Source: Ollibium composti
GTDB taxonomy: Bacteria > Pseudomonadota > Alphaproteobacteria > Rhizobiales > Rhizobiaceae
Length of the DNA stretch: 64,000 nt
Direction of reading: 5' to 3'
NCBI RefSeq assembly: GCF_004801285.1
Contig: NZ_SSNY01000001.1
Span: 186,001-250,000 of the forward strand
Each line of letters begins with the position of its first letter. Positions within the stretch are counted from its first letter, which is position 1. Below the pieces are notes generated by a model. It was given only the letters and a program-made list of their open reading frames with translations, was not told the DNA's origin and did not search any database. Made by a program: the position numbers and the translations under genes. This document shows positions 20,082-29,729 of this stretch, one piece after another.

Positions 20082-21371
20082 TCAGCTTCCCTGCCGGGAT
20101 GCGGTGATGACCTTGTCGCCCTCCTTCAGGCCGGAGAGCACCTCGGTGACGTCGCCGTCGGTGGCGCCGACCTTGACGTCGACGCGGCGCGGCTGGCCGT
20201 CTTCCAGCACGTAAAGCGTGCGCAGCCCTTCGGCCGGCTTGTCCTGCTGGCGGTCGCGCCAGCGACCGCCGCGCCCGCCGCGGCCGGTGAACATCGACAG
20301 CAGGCTGAAGCCGCGCTCGCGCGTCTCCGCCGGCCGGTAGCGGAAGGCCGAGGACGGGACGGTGAGCGCGCCCTTGGCCTGCTTGGTGACGACGGAAACC
20401 GTCGCCGTCATGCCGGGCCGCAGCAGCAGTTCGCCGTTGTCGACGTCCAGCCTGGCGTCATAGGTGACGACGCCGTCGGTGGTGACGGAGGCATAGGAGA
20501 TGTCGCGGATTGCAGCGTTGAAGGGCCGGTCCGGGAAGGCATCGACGGTAAAGCGGGCGTTCTGCCCAGCCTTGACCGCGCCGATGTCGGCCTCGTCGAT
20601 GGCGGCCTTCAACTCCATCTTCCTCAGGTCGGCGGCGATGACGAACAGCACCGGCGCCTGCAGCGAGGAGGCGACGGTCTGGCCCGGATCGACCGAGCGG
20701 GTGAGCACGATACCGTCGATCGGCGCATAGATGGTGCTCTTGGCAAGGTCCGCCTGCTGCAGTTTCAAGTCGGCATTGGCGATGGCGAGATTGGCTTCGG
20801 CGCTGTCGAGGGCCGCCTTGGCGCGGTCGCGCTCGGCGGTGGCTGCGTCCAGCGCCTGCTGCGTCGCCATGCCTTTCTTCGCAAGTTCGCTGGCACGGAC
20901 AAGTGCCTGCTCGTTCTCCTTCAGCGTGACCTGCGCGGTCTCGACGCTGGCGGAAGCCGCCTTGGCGGAGGCCTTGGCGCGCTCGATCTGCGCCTCCAGC
21001 TTGGAGGTGTCGAGCCTGGCCAGCACGTCGCCCTGCCTGACCTGCTGGTTCTCGTCCACGGCGACAGAGCGCACGACGCCGGAAAGCTCGCTGGAGATGT
21101 CGACCTGGGTGAGGGGCTGCAAGGTGCCGGTGGCGGCGACCTCGACGGTCAGGTCCGACAGCGTGGCGGGCTGGGTGGTGTAGCTGACCTTGGGCGCGGA
21201 ACCGGCATACCACTGGTAGAAGATAAGCCCGGCCGCGACGACGACCAGCGCCAGCAGGCCGCGCCACAGCCAGCGGCGGCGATGCTTGCGCTTGCCTTTT
21301 GCGTCGCGCCCGAGGGCCGTCTCTATTGCCTCGGCGGATTGCGCCTCTGGCAGATTGACAATCTGGTCCAC
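20082..21371 (-). CDS. MacA-type periplasmic adaptor of an efflux pump
   Basis: A 429-residue membrane-fusion protein. A charged cytoplasmic N-terminus (1-33) is followed by one membrane helix (about 36-57), then lipoyl halves around a coiled-coil hairpin (about 95-190, rich in Ala/Glu/Lys heptads) and a beta-barrel domain. The C-terminal part has an Arg/Gly-rich insert near GRGGRGGRW. The start is GTG at 21371 with AGGGG 6 bases upstream. It links the MacB-like permease to an outer-membrane channel; the cargo is unknown. Confidence 0.9.
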   Translation of the reverse strand: MDQIVNLPEAQSAEAIETALGRDAKGKRKHRRRWLWRGLLALVVVAAGLIFYQWYAGSAPKVSYTTQPATLSDLTVEVAATGTLQPLTQVDISSELSGVVRSVAVDENQQVRQGDVLARLDTSKLEAQIERAKASAKAASASVETAQVTLKENEQALVRASELAKKGMATQQALDAATAERDRAKAALDSAEANLAIANADLKLQQADLAKSTIYAPIDGIVLTRSVDPGQTVASSLQAPVLFVIAADLRKMELKAAIDEADIGAVKAGQNARFTVDAFPDRPFNAAIRDISYASVTTDGVVTYDARLDVDNGELLLRPGMTATVSVVTKQAKGALTVPSSAFRYRPAETRERGFSLLSMFTGRGGRGGRWRDRQQDKPAEGLRTLYVLEDGQPRRVDVKVGATDGDVTEVLSGLKEGDKVITASRQGS

Positions 21372-21507
21372 GGCGGACCCCTATGATGCCTGTGACGTCC
21401 CTATAGCTGACCACATCGGGCCTTATGGTTCGAAATTCAAATTAATTTTCGCTCATGTCGGGATTGGGGCAGCAGTCCCCCGGGCCGAAACGAAGGGAAA
21501 TACAGCC

Positions 21508-22416
21508 GTGCAGGGCCGCAGATATTGCGTCTACGACGTCTTCACAGCCGAGCGGCTGGCGGGCAATCCGCTGGCCATCGTGCTCGACTGCGAAGGCCTC
21601 GACCTCGCCGCCATGCAAAGCATCGCGCGCGAGTTCAACCTGTCCGAATCGGTGTTCGTGCTACCGCCGGAAAACCCCAAGCACCGGGCGCGCGTCCGCA
21701 TCTTCACGCCGGACTACGAAATGCCCTTCGCCGGTCACCCGACGGTCGGCACGGCCGTCGCGCTGGCGGAAGCGAGTGGCGAGGCGAGCGACGGCCTCTT
21801 CGTGCTGGAGGAAAACATCGGTCCGGTGCGCTGTGCGGTCAGAGGCGGGCAGGGCGCCACCTTCGCCGAGTTCGACCTGGCAAAGCTGCCGGAGCGGCTG
21901 GACCTGGCGGCGGATCCCGAGGCGATCGGCGCGGCCCTGGGACTTGGCCCGCACGAGATCGGCTTCGAGAACCACCGCGTCTCGTTCTGGTCGGCAGGCG
22001 TACCCTATGTGACCATTCCGGTGAAGGACCTCGGCGCGGCGGCCAAGGTGCGGCTCGACAACCAGGCCTGGTCGGAACTGGCGCCGAAGAAGAGCGAGTG
22101 GGCCTTCGCCAGCCCCTATGTCTACTGCCGCGAGACGGTGCGGCGCGACAATGCCTTCCACGTGCGCATGATCGTGCCGGGAACTCCATCCTACGAGGAC
22201 CCAGCGACCGGCTCGGCCGCCGCCGCCTTCGCCGGCGCGATCATGCACTTCGACCGGCCGGGAGACGGCCTGTCGCGCCTGTGGATCGAGCAGGGGCTGG
22301 AGATGGGACGACCATCGCGAATCAGGCTGGAACTGGATGTCGAAAGCGGCAAGCTCGCCGCCGCGCGCATCGGTGGGCAGGCGATCAAGGTGACGGAGGG
22401 CGTCCTGCTTGCCTAG
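21508..22416 (+). CDS. PhzF-family isomerase-like protein
   Basis: A 302-residue protein of the PhzF/YddE family, a two-lobed diaminopimelate epimerase fold. EFNLSESVFV contains the catalytic-type Glu, and MPFAGHPTVGTAVAL and DPATGSAAAAFAGAI are the duplicated signature motifs. The start is a GTG at 21508 with AAGGGA upstream. Some members act in phenazine synthesis but most have no known substrate, and no phenazine genes are present, so a metabolic isomerase of unknown substrate is the safe call. Confidence 0.9.
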   Translation: MQGRRYCVYDVFTAERLAGNPLAIVLDCEGLDLAAMQSIAREFNLSESVFVLPPENPKHRARVRIFTPDYEMPFAGHPTVGTAVALAEASGEASDGLFVLEENIGPVRCAVRGGQGATFAEFDLAKLPERLDLAADPEAIGAALGLGPHEIGFENHRVSFWSAGVPYVTIPVKDLGAAAKVRLDNQAWSELAPKKSEWAFASPYVYCRETVRRDNAFHVRMIVPGTPSYEDPATGSAAAAFAGAIMHFDRPGDGLSRLWIEQGLEMGRPSRIRLELDVESGKLAAARIGGQAIKVTEGVLLA

Positions 22417-22491
22417 AGGCGGCACGGCGACCTACGCCGAACACCCAGAGCATGAGCTTGCGAGCTCAAGAGATTGATCGGCGGAAGAAAA

Positions 22492-22567
<76 letters not shown>

Positions 22568-23061
22568 ACACGGCCGGTAAAACCAGCTTGGGCGGGCATA
22601 TAGCCGTCACTTTTCACCGTGTCCAGTCCTGTGCCGGCATTTCGCCGACAAATCCTGTGATACCCGTCTGGAAAACGAGAAGGGTGGTCGTTGACCGGCG
22701 TTCCCGTCATGGCCGAAGCGATGGCAGGCGCTGGCGCCTGCCCTGGTGATGATCGTCTGCCGGTCGTAGCAATGGGGCCGCGAACAGCCATTCGCCGAGA
22801 TCGTCGCCGGCGCAAATGTGCCGATCCTGCGGGGCTGCCGCTCCTCATACCGCGCGCTGCCGGCGAAGGACGGCGTGGCCAAAGCGGCGACCGGGCCGAA
22901 AGCTGTCCTCATTGGAATGTCGGCCAACGGGTTCGCAAGCAACGCGAGGGACGCTCTTTACCTTTGGTTAGCCATCGGGGGCGAATCCCGGCTGGAGAGT
23001 GGCCGCAAGTCGCCCCGTTGGCGCGCTCCTTGCTCGTCTTCGCATGGCGGGTGAAAGCGAG
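22568..23061. other. Stretch of about 490 bp without a convincing gene
   Basis: Upstream side of the tRNA. Open frames exist on both strands, but none has a recognisable domain, a good ribosome site or neighbour-like composition. A perfect 9-bp inverted repeat, GGCAGGCGC-TG-GCGCCTGCC, lies at 22723-22742. The tRNA promoter should be close to 22568-22620. The rest may be decayed coding sequence. Confidence 0.5.
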
Positions 23062-23304
23062 ATGCGGATGTTTCAACTCGATGCAGACGGGCGGCATGAG
23101 CCCGGAGACCTGAAGCGGCGGCTGGCCCGGCTGGCGGGCGGCTGGCTGTGGTTCGCCGCCTGGAGGCTGGCAACGGTGACGGGCGAGTTGCTGTCGCCGT
23201 CCCACCTCAAGGCGGCCTTGAAGCCGGGAAGGCGGAAACGGAAAAATGTCCGCTCCGATGCGCCGGTGCCGCCGGGTGACGAGCGGCTGGACCGGTTCGG
23301 TTGA
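23062..23304 (+). CDS. Small hypothetical protein
   Basis: An 80-residue open frame with no family I recognise. It starts MRMFQLDADG, has a basic amphipathic segment and a short hydrophobic stretch GGWLWFAAWRLATV (about 25-38), and ends in a strongly basic tail (LKPGRRKRKN). Composition fits a real small membrane-associated protein. A purine-rich GAAAGCGAG precedes the ATG; an ATG at 23044 in frame is an alternative. It converges with cobT 13 bp away. Confidence 0.4.
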   Translation: MRMFQLDADGRHEPGDLKRRLARLAGGWLWFAAWRLATVTGELLSPSHLKAALKPGRRKRKNVRSDAPVPPGDERLDRFG

Positions 23305-23317
23305 AGCGTGCCGGAAT

Positions 23318-24328
23318 CTATTTGTCGGAGACGCCCGCCTCGGCGAAGCTCGCCATGCGCGCGTGGCATTCGAGCGCGGCGCGCACGATGTTGACGGCAA
23401 CGGCCGCGCCCGAGCCTTCGCCGAGCCGCATGCCGAGATCGAGCAGCGGCGGCAGGCCGAGCGCTTCCAGCAGGCTGCGATGACCGGCCTCGGCCGAGAC
23501 GTGCGCCGCGATTGTGTGGGCGAGGCCCTGCGGATGAAGCCGCCCCAGCGGAGCCGCCGCCGCCGTGCAGACGAAGCCGTCCAGCAGCACCGGCACGTTG
23601 CGGTGGCGCGCGGCCAGCACGCCGCCGAGGATCGCCGCCAGTTCGCGCCCGCCGAGGCATGCTGCGATCGCCAGCGGATCGGACAGCGCTGCGGCATGGC
23701 GCGCCAGCCCTGCCTCGATCACCTCCACCTTGCGCCTCAGGCCCTGATCGTCGACGCCGGTGCCGCGCCCGGTCCATTTCTCGGCGCCGCCGCCGAACAG
23801 GGCGGCCGAGATCGCCGCTGCCGGCGTGGTGTTGCCGATACCCATTTCGCCGAAGCAGACGAGGTCGATGTCCTCGCCCACCGCGTCGTAGCCGGTCGAT
23901 ACGGCGGCGAGGAAGGCAGCCTCGTCCATTGCGGCGGTTTCGGTGAAATCGCCGGTCGGATGGTCTAGGTCGAGCGCGATCACCTCCAGTTCGGCGCCTG
24001 CGACGCGCGCCAACTGGTTGATGGCGGCGCCGCCGTGGGAAAAGTTCGCCACCATCTGCACCGTCACCTCGGCGGGGAAGGCCGAGACGCCCTTGGCGGT
24101 GACGCCGTGGTTGCCGGCGAAGACGAAAATTTTTGTCCGGTCCAGCTTCGGCATGGCGCGGCCCTGCCAGCGCGCCAGCCAGGCGGCGGTCGCCTCCAGC
24201 CGGCCGAGGCTGCCCTGCGGCTTGGTCAGTGTGTTCTGGCGCGCGGCGACGGCGGCCGCTGCATCGTCGTCGCCGGCCGGCAGGTCATGGCAGGCGGCAC
24301 GCAACTCTTCGAGCGATTTGAATGGCAT
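23318..24328 (-). CDS. cobT: Nicotinate-nucleotide-dimethylbenzimidazole phosphoribosyltransferase
   Basis: A 336-residue enzyme that makes alpha-ribazole phosphate for the lower ligand of cobalamin (called CobU in Pseudomonas denitrificans naming). Motifs: KPQGSLGRLE near the start, FAGNHGVT, NFSHGGAAINQLA, FGEMGIGNTTPAAA, and the terminal GMRLGEGSGA containing the catalytic Glu. It is the last gene of the minus-strand cob set, 24 bp after cobS. Confidence 0.96.
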   Translation of the reverse strand: MPFKSLEELRAACHDLPAGDDDAAAAVAARQNTLTKPQGSLGRLEATAAWLARWQGRAMPKLDRTKIFVFAGNHGVTAKGVSAFPAEVTVQMVANFSHGGAAINQLARVAGAELEVIALDLDHPTGDFTETAAMDEAAFLAAVSTGYDAVGEDIDLVCFGEMGIGNTTPAAAISAALFGGGAEKWTGRGTGVDDQGLRRKVEVIEAGLARHAAALSDPLAIAACLGGRELAAILGGVLAARHRNVPVLLDGFVCTAAAAPLGRLHPQGLAHTIAAHVSAEAGHRSLLEALGLPPLLDLGMRLGEGSGAAVAVNIVRAALECHARMASFAEAGVSDK

Positions 24329-24352
24329 GGGCGGAAGTTCTCCGGAAATGAA

Positions 24353-25114
24353 TCAGGATAGGGCGACGGATGCGGTGAGAAGCACGACAATCTCGGCCAG
24401 TTGCTGGAGCGCGCCGGCCGTATCGCCGGTCTGCCCCCCGATCTGGCGCCGACAAAGCGCGGCGAAGGCGACGAAGACGAGGCCGAGCAGGATCGCCGCC
24501 GTGACAAAACCATCCAATCCCAGCGGTAGCAGGGCAAGGGCGCCGAGCACCGTTCCGGCCATGGCCGTCTGCCGCGAAACGCTGCCGGCTCCTGCCGACA
24601 GGCCGTCGTTGCGCGCCGGCGGCAGGATATGCATGAAGGCGCCGAGCAGGCCGCGCGAGGCGCCATGCGCGGCCACAAGTGCGGCCAGCACGGACCAGCC
24701 GTCACGGATTTCAGCAAGAGCGCTCCAGCGGACGAGCAGCGACAGCGCAAGCGCCGCCGCGCCATAAGCGCCGATGCGGCTGTCGCGCATGATCTCCAGC
24801 TTGCGCTCCCGGTTCCGGCCGCCGCCAAAACCGTCGGCGACGTCTGAGAGGCCGTCCTCATGCAGCGCGCCGGTGGCGAGCACCATGGCGGCCAGTGCCA
24901 GCGCGGCGGCCGGGCCGGCGGCAAGGCCGAGCCAAACGGCGATCGCGCAGGTGAGGGTGCCGATCATGGCAACGGCAAGGCCGGCCAAAGGTGCCGCCCA
25001 GATGGCGTCCGCGAGTTTTCGGTCGCGGAAATCGAAGACCGGCAACGGCAGCCGCGTGAAGAAGACGAGGCAGAGCGCGATATCGCGGAGGATCGGCCTG
25101 TTTCCGTTGCTCAT
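24353..25114 (-). CDS. cobS: Adenosylcobinamide-GDP ribazoletransferase (cobalamin synthase)
   Basis: A 253-residue membrane enzyme that joins adenosylcobinamide-GDP and alpha-ribazole (CobV in P. denitrificans naming). FFTRLPLP near the start, then HEDGLSDVADGFGGG and the metal-binding MRDSRIGAYG stretch are the family signatures, with several hydrophobic segments. The start at 25114 (MSNGNRP) overlaps the stop of cobB by 4 nt. Its substrate partner comes from the next gene, cobT. Confidence 0.94.
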   Translation of the reverse strand: MSNGNRPILRDIALCLVFFTRLPLPVFDFRDRKLADAIWAAPLAGLAVAMIGTLTCAIAVWLGLAAGPAAALALAAMVLATGALHEDGLSDVADGFGGGRNRERKLEIMRDSRIGAYGAAALALSLLVRWSALAEIRDGWSVLAALVAAHGASRGLLGAFMHILPPARNDGLSAGAGSVSRQTAMAGTVLGALALLPLGLDGFVTAAILLGLVFVAFAALCRRQIGGQTGDTAGALQQLAEIVVLLTASVALS

Positions 25115-26433
25115 CCCGCTTCGTCCCGCGCTATCGCATGGAAGAAGGTACCGCTGACGTGACCGCGCCGGGCGCCGGCGGGGCCGAGCGGGCGGCCTTC
25201 GCCATCGGCCATGTCGGCCAGCGGCGCGTCGTTGCCGGGCTCGGTGATGCGGGCGTAGTGGAATTCGTGGCCGCGCACGCGCGTGCCGGCCGGTCCCAGC
25301 GGGCAATCGGCCAGCAAATGCGCCTGCCGGTAGCCGAGGTTCATCTTGCGCCTGGCGAAGGAGGTGGAATGGCCGAGCAGGCCGAGCATGCGGTGCGTGG
25401 TTCCGTCAGCATCTTCCAGTGCCTCGCCGAGAACCATGAAGCCGCCGCACTCGCCGTGGACCGGCTTCTGCCGTGCGAAGGCCGCCATGCCGTCGCGAAA
25501 ATTTTCGGCGGCGGCGAGCCTGCCGGCATGCAGTTCCGGATAGCCGCCCGGCAGCCAGCAGGTGTCGCAATCGGCCGGCGGCGCCTCGTCGGCGAGCGGT
25601 GAGAAGGGCACGATCTCGGCGCCGGCGGCGCGCCAGCGAGCGGCGACGTGCGGATAGACGAAGGTGAAGGCGGTATCCTGCGCCAGCGCGATGCGTTGGC
25701 CGGGCGGCGGCAGGGCTGCGGCGAAGTTGCCGGCCTGCGGCGCGAGCGGCTCGGCAAGCGCCATCACCGCCTCAAGGTCGACCGATTTTTCCACCATGTC
25801 GGCCATCTTGTCGATGAAGGTATTGAGGCCTGTATGTTCGGAGGCCTGCACCAGGCCGAGATGGCGCTCGGGCATGATGATGTCGGGGTTGCGCTGGATG
25901 GCGCCGACCACCGGCAGGCCGAGCGCTTCGACCGCCTCGGCGCAGAGCCGCCGGTGGCGTTCGCTGCCCAGCCGGTTCAGCACGACACCGGCGATGCGCA
26001 CCGCCGGATCGTAGGTGGCAAAACCCTTGGCGACGGCGGCGGCCGTGGTCGACTGGCCCGACACGTCGAGCACCAAAAGGGACGGAATGCCGTAAAGCCT
26101 GGCGAGATCGGCGCCGGAACCGGTGCGGCCCGGTCCGGCCGGAATGCCGTCAAACAGGCCCATGGCGCTTTCGGCGATGATGACCTCGGCGTCGGCGGAG
26201 GCGTCTTTGGCCAGCGCATTGAGCAGGGAAGGGGCCATCGCCCAGGAATCGAGGTTGACGCCGGGCAGGCCGGTTGCCGCCTCGTGGAAGCCGGGGTCGA
26301 TGTAGTCCGGCCCGGACTTGGCGCCGCGCACGCGCACGCCGCGCCGGGCGAGAGCCCTGAGCAGGCCGATGGTGACGCTGGTCTTGCCGGAGCCGGAGCG
26401 CGGCGCGGCGACCAGGATCGCGCGGGCGGTCAC
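25111..26433 (-). CDS. cobB: Hydrogenobyrinic acid a,c-diamide synthase
   Basis: A 440-residue glutamine-dependent amidotransferase for the a and c side chains of the corrin ring. The N-terminal dethiobiotin-synthetase-like ATPase domain has APRSGSGKTSVTIGLL. The C-terminal class I glutaminase-like domain has PVHGECGGFMVLGEAL with the catalytic Cys. The start is a GTG overlapping the cobA stop (GTGA). In the aerobic pathway it acts after CobH and before the CobNST chelatase. Confidence 0.95.
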   Translation of the reverse strand: MTARAILVAAPRSGSGKTSVTIGLLRALARRGVRVRGAKSGPDYIDPGFHEAATGLPGVNLDSWAMAPSLLNALAKDASADAEVIIAESAMGLFDGIPAGPGRTGSGADLARLYGIPSLLVLDVSGQSTTAAAVAKGFATYDPAVRIAGVVLNRLGSERHRRLCAEAVEALGLPVVGAIQRNPDIIMPERHLGLVQASEHTGLNTFIDKMADMVEKSVDLEAVMALAEPLAPQAGNFAAALPPPGQRIALAQDTAFTFVYPHVAARWRAAGAEIVPFSPLADEAPPADCDTCWLPGGYPELHAGRLAAAENFRDGMAAFARQKPVHGECGGFMVLGEALEDADGTTHRMLGLLGHSTSFARRKMNLGYRQAHLLADCPLGPAGTRVRGHEFHYARITEPGNDAPLADMADGEGRPLGPAGARRGHVSGTFFHAIARDEAG

Positions 26434-27215
26434 TGCGGGCTCCTGATCCGGTCGCGGAGCGCGACGATGCCGCCGACGACGATGAGCGACGGTGAGACGA
26501 TGTTTTCGCGCGCCGCGGTTTCCGTCAGCGTCCCAAGTGTGGCAACGACGGTGCGCTGTTCCGGCAGTGTTGCGTTCTCGATCAGTGCCGCCGGCGTGTC
26601 GTCGCCCAGGCCGCCGGCTCTAAGGTCCGCCACCGTCTCGGCCAGATGCGTCAGGCCCATATAGATGACGATGGGGTGGCCAGTGCGGGCCAGAGCCTTC
26701 CAGTCCGGCCGGTCGTCGGAGACGGCGGCGAAACCGGTGGCGAGGATCACCGCGCCGTTGACGCCGCGCATCGTCACCGGAATGCCGGCGGAAGCCAGCC
26801 CGCCGAAGGCCGATGTGACGCCGGGCAGGATGCGATAGGGAATGCCGTGCTCGACCAGTGCGGCCGCCTCCTCGCCGCCGCGCGCGAAGACGGTCGGGTG
26901 GCCGCCTTTCAGCCGCACCACCTTGCGGCCTTCCTTGGCCAGCCTGACCAGCAAGCCGTTGATGTCGGCCTGCGGGATCGACAGGCGGCCGCCGCGCTTG
27001 CCGACGAAGAATTTCTCCGCCTGAGCGGCGACCGCGACGATTTCGTCCGAGACCAGCGCGTCGTGCACCAGCGCGTCGGCTTGCGCGAGCGCCGCCAGCA
27101 CCTCCAGCGTCAGCAGGCCGGGATCGCCCGGCCCGGCGCCCGCCAGCCAGACATGGCCGGCTTCGAGGCGCGGCTTGTGGGCGACGAGTTTGGCGGCGGT
27201 GTCGGAAAGGGTCAT
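26430..27215 (-). CDS. cobA: Uroporphyrinogen-III C-methyltransferase (SUMT)
   Basis: A 261-residue SAM-dependent methyltransferase that makes precorrin-2, the entry step of the corrin branch. The family start is seen as [17 protein letters not shown], with [22 protein letters not shown] and the later YMGLTHL. The glycine-rich loop reads [15 protein letters not shown] where most SUMTs have GGDPF, a substitution at a conserved site. The start at 27215 overlaps the cobM stop (ATGA). Confidence 0.92.
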   Translation of the reverse strand: MTLSDTAAKLVAHKPRLEAGHVWLAGAGPGDPGLLTLEVLAALAQADALVHDALVSDEIVAVAAQAEKFFVGKRGGRLSIPQADINGLLVRLAKEGRKVVRLKGGHPTVFARGGEEAAALVEHGIPYRILPGVTSAFGGLASAGIPVTMRGVNGAVILATGFAAVSDDRPDWKALARTGHPIVIYMGLTHLAETVADLRAGGLGDDTPAALIENATLPEQRTVVATLGTLTETAARENIVSPSLIVVGGIVALRDRIRSPQ

Positions 27216-27970
27216 GCCCGCCCCCTGAAGCGGCGCTGGTAAGTGGCGTCGTAGAGCGCGCTTTCGGTGAACTCTTCCGCCGCCAACGAGGGGCCGACGA
27301 AAATGATGGCGCTGCGCTCCACCGGTTCGCTCGCAAATTGTTTCGCGATCGTTGCCAGCGTTCCGCGAATGATGCGCTCCTCCGGCCACGAGGCGCGGAA
27401 GACGATCGCGACGGGGCAGTCACCGCCGTAATGCGGCGTCAACTCCTCCACCACCTGCTCCAGCGCATGGATGGCGAGGTGGATGGCGAGCGTGGCACCG
27501 GTGCGACCGAAATTGGCGAGAGTCTCGCCCGGCGGCATCTTCGAGGCGCGGCCGGAAACGCGCGTGAGAACGAGGCTTTGCGCCAGTTCGGGGATGGTCA
27601 GTTCGCGCCGCAGTGCGGCAGCAGCGGCGGCGAAGGAAGGCACGCCGGGGGTCAGCGTGTAGGGGATGCCGTGCTTCTCCAGCCTGCGGATCTGTTCCGC
27701 CACGGCGCTCCACACCGAAAGGTCGCCCGAATGCAGCCGCGCCACGTCCTGTCCGGCAGCGTGGGCGGCGACGTATTCGGCCTCGATCTCGTCCAGCGAC
27801 AGCGGCGCGGTGTCGACCAGCCGGGTAGTCGGCCCGCAATGGGACAACAGATCCGGTGCGACGATGGAGCCCGCATAGAGGCACACGGGGCATTCGGAAA
27901 GCAGCCGCGCGCCGCGCAGCGTGATGAGGTCTGCCGCGCCCGGTCCGGCGCCGATGAAATGCACGGTCAT
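27212..27970 (-). CDS. cobM: Precorrin-4 C11-methyltransferase
   Basis: A 252-residue SAM-dependent methyltransferase that adds the C-11 methyl group. [20 protein letters not shown] opens the tetrapyrrole methylase fold; [15 protein letters not shown] and [15 protein letters not shown] are typical of CobM/CbiF. It is linked by ATGA overlaps both to cobE upstream and to cobA downstream. Confidence 0.95.
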   Translation of the reverse strand: MTVHFIGAGPGAADLITLRGARLLSECPVCLYAGSIVAPDLLSHCGPTTRLVDTAPLSLDEIEAEYVAAHAAGQDVARLHSGDLSVWSAVAEQIRRLEKHGIPYTLTPGVPSFAAAAAALRRELTIPELAQSLVLTRVSGRASKMPPGETLANFGRTGATLAIHLAIHALEQVVEELTPHYGGDCPVAIVFRASWPEERIIRGTLATIAKQFASEPVERSAIIFVGPSLAAEEFTESALYDATYQRRFRGRA

Positions 27971-28353
27971 GCGACGTCTCCCGCAACGGCGATGGCGCAG
28001 GTGACGGGGCCGACGGCGATGCGCGGGCCGAGCAGTGTCGCGTGCTGTCCGGCGGCGGCAAGCGCCGCCGTTTCGGAGATGGAGGGCGTGCCGGTCGCCT
28101 GCAACGACGGCACGGAGCGGGTCAGCGCGCGCAGCGAAACGGCGCGCAGGGCGGCGTCGTCGACCAGAAGCAGAGGCAGTTTCAACGTCTTTCCGGTGGC
28201 GGCGATTGCATCCTCGGCATGCTTGAAATGTGCCGTCGCCAGCGCGGACAGGGCCGCTGCGGACAGGCCGTGGGTGGCGAGCGCCGCTTCCACGGCAGCC
28301 AGAACCTGTCCCTGATCGACGCCCTTGCGGCAGCCTATGCCCGCGACCATCAT
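27967..28353 (-). CDS. cobE: CobE/CbiG C-terminal-like cobalamin protein
   Basis: About 128 residues. [20 protein letters not shown] at the start and [15 protein letters not shown] match the CobE/CbiG_C family, whose exact role in the aerobic pathway is not settled. The CbiG C-terminal domain is related. The start at 28353 overlaps the cobL stop (ATGA); an ATG at 28371 would add six residues. Confidence 0.88.
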   Translation of the reverse strand: MMVAGIGCRKGVDQGQVLAAVEAALATHGLSAAALSALATAHFKHAEDAIAATGKTLKLPLLLVDDAALRAVSLRALTRSVPSLQATGTPSISETAALAAAGQHATLLGPRIAVGPVTCAIAVAGDVA

Positions 28354-29579
28354 GGTTTCGTCCAGCTCCATTGCGTAACCGGCAGGGCCGGGCGCCATGC
28401 CTGCATCGAGCCGACGGCGCCCGCACGCGAGACGGCGATGCGCGTCAGATCGCCGCCGAGCCTCGCCTGGGTCGCGATGAGCAGCGCTTCCATTTCGAGC
28501 GTCACGGCGTTGGCGACCAGCCGGCCGTGCGAGGGCAGGGCGGCGACCGTCGCGTCGAGTACGCCTTCGTCTGTGCCGCCGCCGCCGATGAAGACGACGG
28601 ACGGTGCCGGCAGGCCGGTAAGGGTTTCCGGCGCCTTCCCCTCGGCCACCTGGAGGTGGGGCACGCCGAAGGCGAAAGCGTTGCGGCGGATACGGGCGGC
28701 GCGCTCCGGATCGGCCTCGATGGCGATGGCTTTGAGCGAGGGATGCGCCAGCAGCCATTCGATGGCGATGGAGCCGGAGCCGGCGCCAATGTCCCACAAG
28801 AGCTCGCCCTGCCGGGGCGCCAGCGCCGAAAGGGTGACGGCGCGAACTTCGCGCTTGGTGATCTGGCCGTCGTGCTGGAACAGGTCGTCGGCTCTGCCGC
28901 CAGCCAGCGGGATGACACGGGCCTGCGGGCTGGATTCAACTTCGATGGCCAGGACGTTGAGCGGATTGATGTTTTCGAGGCCGAAGGCATCGGCGCGGGC
29001 GGTCCGGACGCGCTCGTCGGGTCCGCCCAGCGCCTCCAGCACGGTGAGCCGCGAGGGGCCGAAGCAGAGCGTAGAGAGAAGGTCGGCGATTTCCGCCGGC
29101 GCCTTGCCGTCGGAGGTCAGCGCCAGAATGCGCGCCTTCGCATGCAGCAGAGGGCGGATCAGATCGATGGGACGGCCGTGCAGCGAAACCGTTTCTATGT
29201 CCTGCAAGGTCCAGCCGAGGCGGGAGGCGGCGAGCGAAAGGGACGACGGCGCGGGGATGGTCCGCATTTCGTTCGGGGGCACAAGCCGTGCAAGCGTGAC
29301 GCCGACGCCATGGAAAAAAGGATCGCCCGAGGCGAGCACGCAGACCTTTTTGCCGCGTATGGCAAGCACGTCGCGCATGCTGCTGTCGAAGGGAACCGGC
29401 CAAGGCCGCGCCTCGCCGGTGATGATGTTTGCCGAAAGTGCCAGATGGCGCGCGCCGCCGAAGACGATTTCGGCCGAGGCTATCGCCTGCCTGGCGTTCT
29501 CGCCGAGCCCTGCGGTACCGTCCTCGCCGATGCCGACGACGGTGAGCCAGTGGATATTGGGCTGGATATTTTGGGACAT
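28350..29579 (-). CDS. cobL: Precorrin-6Y C5,15-methyltransferase (decarboxylating)
   Basis: A 409-residue bifunctional enzyme. The N-terminal half is a tetrapyrrole methylase ([10 protein letters not shown] at the start, [12 protein letters not shown]) like CbiE; the C-terminal half (about 220-409) is a CbiT-like Rossmann methyltransferase with [19 protein letters not shown]. It methylates C-5 and C-15 and removes the C-12 acetate carboxyl. It diverges from cobK across 150 bp of repeat-bearing DNA. Confidence 0.96.
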   Translation of the reverse strand: MSQNIQPNIHWLTVVGIGEDGTAGLGENARQAIASAEIVFGGARHLALSANIITGEARPWPVPFDSSMRDVLAIRGKKVCVLASGDPFFHGVGVTLARLVPPNEMRTIPAPSSLSLAASRLGWTLQDIETVSLHGRPIDLIRPLLHAKARILALTSDGKAPAEIADLLSTLCFGPSRLTVLEALGGPDERVRTARADAFGLENINPLNVLAIEVESSPQARVIPLAGGRADDLFQHDGQITKREVRAVTLSALAPRQGELLWDIGAGSGSIAIEWLLAHPSLKAIAIEADPERAARIRRNAFAFGVPHLQVAEGKAPETLTGLPAPSVVFIGGGGTDEGVLDATVAALPSHGRLVANAVTLEMEALLIATQARLGGDLTRIAVSRAGAVGSMQAWRPALPVTQWSWTKP

Positions 29580-29586
29580 TGGCGCT

Positions 29587-29702
29587 GCCCCTCATCTGCC
29601 TGCCGGCATCTTCTCCCCGTGAGTTACGGGGAGAAGAGACAAGCGGCGACGCTGGTGATCCCCTCTCCCCGTCCTTACGGGGAGAGGGTAAGGGTGAGGG
29701 GC
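29587..29702. repeat. Composite palindromic element between cobL and cobK
   Basis: A 116-bp element bounded by GCCCCTCA and TGAGGGGC. It contains two hairpins: CTTCTCCCCGT...ACGGGGAGAAG (29610-29636) and CCCTCTCCCCGT...ACGGGGAGAGGG (29661-29688). A near-identical copy in the opposite orientation lies in frame within cobN at 36158-36271. It occupies most of the cobL/cobK divergent promoter region. Confidence 0.85.
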
Positions 29703-29729
29703 TCTTTCAGCGCAAAATGGTGGCGACAA

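Noticed and set aside
22691..23113. A 140-residue plus-strand open frame upstream of the small hypothetical gene
   Set aside because: No ribosome site, no domain, Arg/Gly/Pro-rich composition typical of chance frames in GC-rich DNA.
28042..29622. A 526-residue plus-strand open frame over cobE and cobL
   Set aside because: Antisense to conserved cobalamin genes; Ser/Ala/Arg-rich with no motif.
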